Origin: an uncultured Pseudovibrio sp.
Lineage (GTDB): Bacteria; Pseudomonadota; Alphaproteobacteria; Rhizobiales; Stappiaceae
Direction of reading: 5' to 3'
DNA: 64,000 bases
Assembly: GCA_947496145.1 (NCBI GenBank)
Contig: CANMBS010000002.1
Coordinates: forward strand, 62,001 to 126,000
Below are positions 57,323 to 64,000 of this stretch, piece after piece. Both the position numbers and the translations under genes were made by a program. Below the pieces are notes generated by a model. The model had not been told where the DNA came from. It was given only the letters and a program-made list of their open reading frames with translations, and did not search any database. The number at the start of each line of letters is the position of its first letter. The first letter of the stretch is position 1.

Positions 57323-57357
57323 GGCTGCGGGATATCCACCAGGACACATCCGCAGCC
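57323..57357 (+). terminator. Hairpin after the isomerase gene
   Basis: Arms GGCTGCGG (57323-57330) and CCGCAGCC (57350-57357) pair perfectly around an 19-base loop, 10 bases after the stop. No T run follows, so it may stabilise or process the mRNA rather than end it. Confidence 0.4.
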
Positions 57358-57489
57358 CGCATATTCTACTTGGCAAACAGAGGAAGGCTGACTACCACTC
57401 AACTGTTAAGCGTTCAGAGGCAAGGCACATAACCTTCTGCAAGAAGCACTGGCGTGGAGCAAAGGAATATCGGGGCAAGAAAGCACGCA

Positions 57490-58485
57490 ATGGCCAAAAA
57501 GCCAGACGAGATTGCAAAGGCGCTGGGCGTCTCCATAACCACAGTGCGTTTGGTGCTGGGTGGCAAAGCCGAAAAATACCGCATCAGTCAATCCACTCAG
57601 GCGCGCATTCATGATTATGTGAAGCAGCATGGTGTAAAATTCGACCTGACGGCTCGCAGCCTGAAGCTTAAACGAACACATACATTCGGCCTTATCATCC
57701 CGCGCCTTGCCAACCCGTTTTTTGCCAGAGTTTCTGAAGAACTTGAACACCGTTGCCGGGAAGCGGAGTATCAGCTCATCATCAGTTGTTCCAACTCAGA
57801 TGAAGAGACAGAAAAAGAACTGGCAGATGGTCTGGTTCAAAGAAATGTGGATGGCCTTTTTGTCGTTTCCTCCACCTCTCATTGCCAAAAGCATTTGAGT
57901 AACTCCATCAGTAAGCCACTTGTGTTTTTAGATCGTGATTACGGAGACACCACTGCCCCGATCATCACATCCAGTAATTACGAAGGAGCAAGGGAACTAA
58001 GCGCTGCGCTTCTGAAAAGAGCTGAAGATGAACCGGTTTACTTTCTGGTCGGCGGTATCGATCAGCCAACCATCAAAGAGCGCGTGCAAGGCTATCTGGA
58101 AGTGATGCCCTCTCTTGCAGGCAATGCATGGGTCTTACAATCTGAACGCAATCGCACGCAGGATGGTGAGCAGATGATGCTTGCACTCTGGGAGAAACTG
58201 GGAAAGCCCCCAAAAAACCTCATGGTTTCTTCATTGCCGGTACTGGAAGGTGCACTGGCAGTTTTGCGAAGTAAGCTGGGCCTCATGCCTCCAAAATTGC
58301 GGCTCGGGACCTTTGATGACAACCGGATGCTACCCTTTCTGCCTAATGAGGTTTGGTCGGTCAAACAGGATGAAGCGGAATGGGCTGTTGCTGCACTGAA
58401 GGCTATGACTCAGATCATCAACGGTCAGGCCCCGCAAAGTAAAACCATTGCCACCCGTTTGTTGCACTATCCCAACAGCTGTTAG
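57490..58485 (+). CDS. LacI-family regulator of the pentose genes
   Basis: 331 residues. The N-terminal LacI helix-turn-helix (PDEIAKALGVSITTVRLVLGG, with KYRIS after it as in the Cra/FruR branch) is followed by the hinge and a PBP1-type sugar-binding core (HTFGLIIPRLANPFFARVSEELE, VDGLFVVSS, PLVFLDRDYG). It probably controls the kinase-isomerase genes upstream by binding the palindrome at 53984-54001, with a pentose or its phosphate as effector. The ATG at 57490 gives the usual short start; 12 upstream codons are ignored. Confidence 0.85.
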   Translation: MAKKPDEIAKALGVSITTVRLVLGGKAEKYRISQSTQARIHDYVKQHGVKFDLTARSLKLKRTHTFGLIIPRLANPFFARVSEELEHRCREAEYQLIISCSNSDEETEKELADGLVQRNVDGLFVVSSTSHCQKHLSNSISKPLVFLDRDYGDTTAPIITSSNYEGARELSAALLKRAEDEPVYFLVGGIDQPTIKERVQGYLEVMPSLAGNAWVLQSERNRTQDGEQMMLALWEKLGKPPKNLMVSSLPVLEGALAVLRSKLGLMPPKLRLGTFDDNRMLPFLPNEVWSVKQDEAEWAVAALKAMTQIINGQAPQSKTIATRLLHYPNSC

Positions 58486-58703
58486 GCTTTCACCATTTAT
58501 GGCGCAAATGTGACTAAGAATTAGACTTCTGCAAACCATAGAACCGGAAGACAGTCCTCTTTCTGCAATCGCCTAGCTATATTCAAGGGTATCTGGTGCG
58601 CTCAAAAGCAGTAGTCTGTCTGCGCACCGCATAACTGGGAATGCTATGAAAACAAAACGGTCAGCGCATCTGTCGATTCTCTGACTGAGCCGGGAGCATA
58701 TAG

Positions 58704-59165
58704 ATGGACACCGTTGGGCCAATCCAAAATCGAATAAGTCGTTTCTTTATCGATGTGGACGACCGCAACTGGGAAGCCGTCGAAGCTGTTATGACAGATC
58801 GTGTCCATCTGGATTACTCCTCCTTCGGAGCCGGAGAACCCATTGACCTTTCTCCCGCAGAAATCACAGCAGCCTGGAAAGAACTGCTTCCCGGTTTCGA
58901 TCAGACCCATCACCAGACCGGCAATATGCTTATAGAATCCAAGGAGCAAAAAGCCACTGTACACGTACATGCAACAGCAACTCATTTTATAGATGGTGCT
59001 GAAGCTGGTGATATCTGGAGAGTGTATGGCACCTACCACATCGCTATGGTCCATGAAGGCGGGACCTGGAAGATCAAGGGCATCCAGTTCAACTTCAAAT
59101 TTCAGGACGGTAATCCAGAGCTGCCAGTGCTGGCGCAAACACGGGCAGCTGAAAAAACAGAATGA
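58704..59165 (+). CDS. NTF2-like (SnoaL-type) protein
   Basis: 153 residues of the cone-shaped NTF2 fold: RISRFFIDVDDRNWEAVEAVMTDRVHLDYSSFG at the N-terminus, then GNMLIESKEQKATVHVHATATHFIDG and GTYHIAMVHEGGTWKIKGIQF. The pattern fits the SnoaL_4 group of dehydratase/isomerase-like or ligand-binding proteins; the catalytic pair cannot be assigned. No operon partners; it begins 218 bases after the LacI gene. Confidence 0.8.
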   Translation: MDTVGPIQNRISRFFIDVDDRNWEAVEAVMTDRVHLDYSSFGAGEPIDLSPAEITAAWKELLPGFDQTHHQTGNMLIESKEQKATVHVHATATHFIDGAEAGDIWRVYGTYHIAMVHEGGTWKIKGIQFNFKFQDGNPELPVLAQTRAAEKTE

Positions 59166-59264
59166 CAGCTGCACTCATTGGGTGGACCTGTTCTCATGCC
59201 AGTTGTAAAAGCAAATCGCGTGAATAATTAAAAGAGCGATTAATAAGTTTGACAGGATCTGCCG

Positions 59265-60065
59265 ATGCCTTTCATCAACCGGCTAAAGAGCGTTTTAAAC
59301 GCAAGTGCCATGAGTGTGATGATGCTTGTCATGGCAATAAGCTTAGCGCATGCGCAACCCCAAAAGACAGGTAAGAACTTCCCCGGCATTATTGGAGAAG
59401 ATAACCGGGAGATTATCGACAGCTGGGAGAAGCCCTGGAACGCAATCGGGCGCGTTAATATTGCCGGCTTTCGCACCCGCTCCATGTGCACGGGAACGTT
59501 GATCTCTCCGCGAATGGTCATCACGGCAGCACATTGCATTTACAATGCCCGAACCGGAAAGCAGCACCCACCATCCAAAATCAACTTCGTAGCAGGTTTG
59601 CGGCGAGACAAGTTCATCGCCCACACCACTGCACAATGCACCCACCTGCTTGATGGTTATGCCTTTGCCACAACGCCATCCTTAAAGAAGGCTGCAAAGG
59701 ATGTGGCTGTCATCATTCTTGCAAAACCGCTTGATGTGCCCCCGCTGCCTGTAATTGCCAGTCTGCCTGAAACAAAAGAAAACATGAGCGTCACAAGCGC
59801 AGGGTATGCCCGGGATCGTCCGTTCCTCTTAGCTGCTGATAAAACCTGCAAACTTACAAAAGACCTCGGCAATATCTGGCTTACAAGTTGCGATACCAAT
59901 TACGGCGGTTCTGGTGGACCACTGTTGGTGAGCGAGCAAGGCACATTGAAACTCGCTGGTATCATGGTTGCGTCAGCCCAAAACAAATTCTCTATTGCCG
60001 TCCCCAGACAGGTCTGGGCGCACCTGCTGGAAAAGACGAGTTGCCCAAGCAACGAGAGAGACTGA
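59265..60065 (+). CDS. Exported trypsin-like serine protease
   Basis: 266 residues with a signal peptide (MSVMMLVMAISLAHAQ) and a chymotrypsin-fold S1 domain. The catalytic triad is visible: His in VITAAHCIYN, Asp in KDVAVIILAKP, Ser in NYGGSGGPLLVSEQG (GNSGGP-type box with the N changed to G). Paired cysteines suggest disulfides outside the cytoplasm. It converges on the GH64-like gene, with 33 bases between them. Confidence 0.87.
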   Translation: MPFINRLKSVLNASAMSVMMLVMAISLAHAQPQKTGKNFPGIIGEDNREIIDSWEKPWNAIGRVNIAGFRTRSMCTGTLISPRMVITAAHCIYNARTGKQHPPSKINFVAGLRRDKFIAHTTAQCTHLLDGYAFATTPSLKKAAKDVAVIILAKPLDVPPLPVIASLPETKENMSVTSAGYARDRPFLLAADKTCKLTKDLGNIWLTSCDTNYGGSGGPLLVSEQGTLKLAGIMVASAQNKFSIAVPRQVWAHLLEKTSCPSNERD

Positions 60066-60098
60066 GCAACGCCAGTCTCTCCAGTCACACAAACACAA

Positions 60099-62504
60099 TC
60101 AGTCAGAAGACGGCCTTGCCCCATTCAGGTAAATATCTACCACCTGCGGGAAGAACATTCCGAAGTTGATGTTGGTTGAAAACTCTCCCATATCATCAAA
60201 GGGATATCCATAGGCAAGACTATTGATACTGACACCCGTTTGCTCATCGGCAGACCAGTTCAAATGCAAAAAGCCTGAATACTCATTAGAGTTCGGCTGA
60301 TCCGCATCATTAAGCCCCGCATAAAACACAAATGGCGTTGCCGGAGCAGACTGATCCTTATCAGTGTATGAGCTAACTCCATTGGTGTTTGTAATGTCAT
60401 CCTTATTGGCCTGAAAACTGGTTTCACCAGACTTCCTGCGATAAACGCGGATAGCCTTATAAAGCGCTTCAGGCTGTGGCCTCCAGTGCAGTGTCACTGC
60501 TGCACCTTTATCAAGATGAACTGTCTGCGGCACACAAAGGGTTGTCTCGGCTCCGTCCTTCAAAATCCCGGCAAGGTAATAGGTGTAAGTTCCTTTCGGG
60601 ACTCCACTGCTGGTCTCGTCAATGCTGGCAGGCTGCGAAAAGGCAAAGGTACAGGTGTATTGCTGTGGGGCAATGGTAAAGTTGTATCCCGTGGCAACAC
60701 CCCGGTTCCTGGCAGAAACCATAACATTTTCCAGATTGGTCAGCGCTCTGGAAGCCAGGCCGTTATATTGCAATTTGCCATGGACTCGGGCTGGTGCGCC
60801 ATTCTTCATGATGATTGCCTGTTTGATAGCATCAGGATCATTTCCTGTTGCAAACACGCCCGCGCACCCAAACACCATTTGCCCAGGGAAAAAGCCTGCA
60901 TTCTCCATCCAGTCAGGGGCAGGTGGTACGGTATAACTGATCTTCTCAGAGAGGTTGACGCTACTCAGGCCCGTGTTCTCTTTAAAATAAGGGAAGTAAA
61001 TGTTCAGCACATCTCCTTCATACTCTCCCGTTGTGGCTTTGGTAACACCGGAAAGGTCGGTATTGCTCAAATCGCTGCCATCGTAGGCATTGCCAATCAA
61101 TTGCAAAACAAGATAGCTGGCAGTCCCGTCGCCCCATTGCCACTTCGCTGTTGGAGTGGACTGTTTTCCGTCACTTCCCCAATACTTGTCTTGTGTTATC
61201 AGTTGACCGGTGTTTGGCGTCACCAGTTTGACCTTGCCGCGCCACATAGTGCCATGACTTCCGGTGCCCTGCTGATGAGTTTGGTAGTAGACAAACTCAT
61301 TGTCCGCATAATGCGCAAAAAAGTCTGTCAGGACCTTATCAAACCAGGTTGAGAGTGTGTTTATGCCATAGTTGGTCGCTGGCGGATGTTTCGAACTACT
61401 CACTTTCGCGGAACCACTATCAATAAAGGTGAAGTTCGGCTGTGCATTCCATGCTTCAATGCTCATCGTTTTCAGCAGATCATAAGCGCTCAGCTCCTCA
61501 GGTGCTGATGGAACATTGGCTGGTTCTCCGCTCGCCGGAGCATTAGCAGGGCGCACGGAAGCCCGATAAATGTTAAGATGCGTTGCCTCTGAATTGTGCG
61601 GTACATAACGGGCAGGGTGCGCAGCACTGCCCCAGCATATCTTCACCTCGCTTGCTTGCGGCTTCCCGTCAGTGTTGAGTAAAATTCCGCTGTAAACAGG
61701 AGGTGAGGCCGTCGTCTCTCCATGAGGGAGCGTCTCTGTGATCCTGTAATAATAAGAGTGTTGCAAAAAATACGGATACTTGGGCGGGAGTGTTCCGCTG
61801 GGCGTGCAGACAGGCAACGTGTTTGGAGACAGGTTGTGAGCGAGTATATCTTGAGGCGCAATCAACTGTTTTGGATCATCTCTCAAACACTGCGCAAACG
61901 AGCTCTCATCATCAAAGTGACTTTTAAAACGGACGGCAAGCTCTTCCATGTTCAACGCAGTTCCCACATAAGACATGGGAAAGGGAACATGTGGCCCGCT
62001 GGACTTCACGGTAAATGGCAAGCTGATCTGATCAATATTGGAAATATCAATGTCCAGAATGGGAACTGAAGCACCTGCAGGAACTGCATAAGTCAACTCA
62101 AACAGCCCAAAAACCTCTCCCGGATTGGTCGAAATGGTCGGCACAGAAGGTGTTCCAGACACTGCAACCGGAATCCCCTTTGTCTTTCCCGAAAACATGA
62201 CAACCACACCGGAAGAAAGATAAGCACCTGTAGGCAGTTGTAAATTTGCCAGACGGTTTTGAAACACAGGTTCAACGAGGCAGGCATGTGTAAACTGTTT
62301 TCCATTGGGCTCAAACAGCTGATACTTGGAGGTGGCAGGATCAAAATAGACCCACTGGCCATTCGGATTTTTACCCCAGACTGCATATTGAAACTTTGAG
62401 ACGGAGCTATCACTCGGCAGGTGAAACTGAAGAGCAGGCAAAGATTGATTTGAAAGAGCCTCGAAGCTTCCGGCAATAATACTTGGGTGTTTCATTGAGC
62501 TCAT
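60099..62504 (-). CDS. GH64-like beta-1,3-glucanase with two inserted modules
   Basis: 801 residues. Blocks match the thaumatin-like GH64 laminaripentaose-producing glucanases in order: a two-sheet N-terminal part with FGLFELTYAVPAG and DIDISNIDQISLPF (candidate catalytic E and D), WFDKVLTDFFAHYADN, GTMWRGKVKLVTPNTGQ, MVFGCAGVFATGND and finally SINSLAYGYPFDDMGEFST. Between them lie two copies of an Fn3-like module (about 245-340: YYYRITETLPHGET ... HLNIYRAS; about 640-740: YTYYLAGILKDGAET ... AIRVYRRKSG). No signal peptide is seen, which is odd for a glucanase. GAGGGA precedes the ATG. Enzyme activity is inferred. Confidence 0.65.
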   Translation of the reverse strand: MSSMKHPSIIAGSFEALSNQSLPALQFHLPSDSSVSKFQYAVWGKNPNGQWVYFDPATSKYQLFEPNGKQFTHACLVEPVFQNRLANLQLPTGAYLSSGVVVMFSGKTKGIPVAVSGTPSVPTISTNPGEVFGLFELTYAVPAGASVPILDIDISNIDQISLPFTVKSSGPHVPFPMSYVGTALNMEELAVRFKSHFDDESSFAQCLRDDPKQLIAPQDILAHNLSPNTLPVCTPSGTLPPKYPYFLQHSYYYRITETLPHGETTASPPVYSGILLNTDGKPQASEVKICWGSAAHPARYVPHNSEATHLNIYRASVRPANAPASGEPANVPSAPEELSAYDLLKTMSIEAWNAQPNFTFIDSGSAKVSSSKHPPATNYGINTLSTWFDKVLTDFFAHYADNEFVYYQTHQQGTGSHGTMWRGKVKLVTPNTGQLITQDKYWGSDGKQSTPTAKWQWGDGTASYLVLQLIGNAYDGSDLSNTDLSGVTKATTGEYEGDVLNIYFPYFKENTGLSSVNLSEKISYTVPPAPDWMENAGFFPGQMVFGCAGVFATGNDPDAIKQAIIMKNGAPARVHGKLQYNGLASRALTNLENVMVSARNRGVATGYNFTIAPQQYTCTFAFSQPASIDETSSGVPKGTYTYYLAGILKDGAETTLCVPQTVHLDKGAAVTLHWRPQPEALYKAIRVYRRKSGETSFQANKDDITNTNGVSSYTDKDQSAPATPFVFYAGLNDADQPNSNEYSGFLHLNWSADEQTGVSINSLAYGYPFDDMGEFSTNINFGMFFPQVVDIYLNGARPSSD

Positions 62505-62961
62505 ATAATCGCTTCCCTCAATATCTGTTTGGTTCTGTCCTACTGGACGCAGTTAATGTTTATTTGTGCCCTTTAAAATTCTGGGGCCCTATGTGCCGAA
62601 AAGAGATTGCCTTTTGATTCCCTAAGGTAATTTTGACAGGAGTATATGCAGGTAACTGAGGGAAAACAGAACGATCTCTGACAATAGCATTCCTACATGG
62701 GCTGAGGTTTAAGTGTGTGATATGAGGAAAGGTGCTGTGAGTGTGTCCAAACCACTACAAATTGTTGGGGAACTCTGGTTTACACCGGGCAATTTCGGGC
62801 AAAACCTTTAAAGCACTGGCAATCACCGCCCACATTTTGTAAGAGGCCAGCAACACAAGTTTCGCAGAGCTTTCAAAAGGCCGCCAACTTAGTCATGGCG
62901 TGTGCCAGAAACATATCTGCAAAAGAGAATATGCAGGGGTTTGCCTGCAAAAGGAGGCTCT
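62505..62961. other. Intergenic region before prfC
   Basis: About 460 bases between divergent genes. No coding frame of family type and no RNA gene was recognised; it must hold both promoters. Confidence 0.4.
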
Positions 62962-64000
62962 ATGAGCACAGCAGGCAACGCGCCTTACTTGGCTCGCCGT
63001 ACGTTCGCGATCATCTCTCACCCGGATGCGGGTAAAACCACGCTGACCGAGAAGCTGCTTCTGGGCGGTGGTGCGATCCGCGCAGCAGGTCAGGTCCGCG
63101 CCCGTGGTGAACGCCGCCGCGCCCGTTCTGACTGGATGAAGATCGAGCAGGAACGCGGTATCTCTGTATCGTCCTCCGTGATGACCTTTGAACGTAATGG
63201 CATCATCTATAATCTGCTCGATACTCCGGGCCACGAAGACTTCTCTGAAGACACTTACCGCACACTGACCGCCGTGGACGCTGCGATCATGGTTATCGAT
63301 GCCGCAAAAGGTATCGAAAGCCAGACCCGCAAGCTGTTTGAAGTCTGCCGCCTGCGTGACATTCCAATCATCACCTTCGTCAACAAGATCGACCGTGAAG
63401 GCCGCCACGCGCTGGAAATCCTTGACGAGATTCAGGAAGCGCTGGCGCTGGACGTCACTCCCATGAGCTGGCCTGTGGGCATGGGCTCTGACTTCTTCGG
63501 CGTTTATGATCACATCGGCAACCGCTTTTTCACCTCCACTGAGGGGCGCGGCGGTCCGCTCGACAGCATCAAAGACGTAAAGGGCCTCGAAGATCCAGAG
63601 CTGATCGGTGAGCTGTTCGACAACATCCGCGAAGAGCTGGAAGAAAACGTGGAGCTGGGCGGTGCAGGCTATTCTGAGTTTGATCAGGAAAGCTTCCTCG
63701 AAGGCCACCTGACCCCGGTCTTCTTCGGGTCCGCACTGCGTGATTATGGGATTGACCAGATCCTCGATTTCATCGCAGCCCACGCGCCATCCCCGCACTC
63801 TCAGCCAGCAACCGGTGGCCGCACCATCAAGCCGGAAGAAAACAAAGTCACGGGCTTTGTCTTCAAGGTTCAGGCCAACATGGACCCCAAACACCGCGAC
63901 CGCATCGCGTTCGTGCGTCTGTGCTCCGGCACCTTCAAGCGCGGCATGAAGCTCAAGCATGTGCGTGCTGGCAAGCCAATCACCGTGTCTGCGCCAATCT
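62962..64000 (+). CDS. prfC: Peptide chain release factor 3 (3' end outside window)
   Basis: First 346 codons of RF3, the GTPase that recycles RF1 and RF2 from the ribosome after termination. G1 is SHPDAGKTTLTEK, G2 lies in ERGISVSSSVM, G3 is DTPGHEDFSEDTYRTLTAVDAAI, G4 is NKIDREG; domain 2 begins near KVTGFVFKVQANMDP, and HRDRIAFVRLCSGTFKRGMK is the RF3-specific segment. AAAGGAGG sits 7 bases before the ATG. The gene is open at the window edge. Codon use is higher in G and C at third positions than in the accessory genes before it, as expected for a core gene. Confidence 0.96.
   Translation, partial: MSTAGNAPYLARRTFAIISHPDAGKTTLTEKLLLGGGAIRAAGQVRARGERRRARSDWMKIEQERGISVSSSVMTFERNGIIYNLLDTPGHEDFSEDTYRTLTAVDAAIMVIDAAKGIESQTRKLFEVCRLRDIPIITFVNKIDREGRHALEILDEIQEALALDVTPMSWPVGMGSDFFGVYDHIGNRFFTSTEGRGGPLDSIKDVKGLEDPELIGELFDNIREELEENVELGGAGYSEFDQESFLEGHLTPVFFGSALRDYGIDQILDFIAAHAPSPHSQPATGGRTIKPEENKVTGFVFKVQANMDPKHRDRIAFVRLCSGTFKRGMKLKHVRAGKPITVSAPI

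Noticed and set aside
62893-63960. Long open frame on the minus strand (355 codons)
   Set aside because: It is antisense to prfC, whose G motifs are unmistakable. The minus frame has no family features and is a product of the high-GC third positions.
1-64000. CRISPR array or rRNA genes
   Set aside because: No regularly spaced direct repeats and no ribosomal RNA sequence were seen while reading the window.

Overview
The window looks like a chromosomal segment of a marine-type alphaproteobacterium, most likely close to Pseudovibrio/Stappiaceae (Hyphomicrobiales). This is an inference from the gene content (paa plus rhizobial-type iol genes, an IalB-family protein, an RpiR-type IolR, a fused IolC) and the moderate GC; no 16S gene is present. 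About sixty genes are intact and several others are decaying.

Layout. 1-1.7 kb: end of a phenylacetate epoxidase operon (paaC tail, paaD, paaE). 1.75-6 kb: a PACE-type efflux protein beside a broken MarR gene, a solitary DnaB-like ATPase, an orphan gene, a GST and a sugar acetyltransferase. 6-11.1 kb: second paa block, paaG-paaI-paaK-paaR leftward and paaN rightward, diverging from a TetR-type palindrome. 11.2-12.6 kb: membrane sulfatase-fold protein. 12.8-24.9 kb: complete myo-inositol region, iolC-D-E-B-G and iolR leftward and an inositol-type ABC importer plus a second Gfo/Idh dehydrogenase rightward, with GGAA-N6-TTC-like sites in both control regions. 25.1-25.6 kb: tRNA-Phe with a dead integrase beside it. 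25.9-34.1 kb: accessory genes including a class A and a class D beta-lactamase and a nitrilase divergent from its TetR regulator over a perfect palindrome.

35-46.7 kb is the most unusual part: Sel1 protein, IalB-like protein, TpsB/CdiB, a 2414-residue TpsA/CdiA and a small putative immunity gene, followed by an IS6-family element. The CdiA C-terminus carries a polymerase-beta-type nucleotidyltransferase motif, so this reads as a contact-dependent inhibition locus with a nucleotidyltransferase toxin. Both the transporter and the exoprotein are split by one in-frame stop (TAG and TAA), each explicable as a C-to-T change in a glutamine codon.

47.6-53.9 kb: GT39, GT2, YdjC-type deacetylase and GT39, then a double GNAT and a membrane protein. 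The GT2-deacetylase-GT39 order resembles the FlmF/NaxD/FlmK logic by which Francisella puts galactosamine on lipid A. 54-58.5 kb: FGGY D-ribulokinase, fucose-isomerase-like protein and LacI regulator, a plausible D-arabinose pathway with a LacI-type operator in front. 58.7-64 kb: NTF2-like protein, trypsin-like protease, a GH64-like beta-1,3-glucanase with inserted modules, and the start of prfC, which runs off the window.
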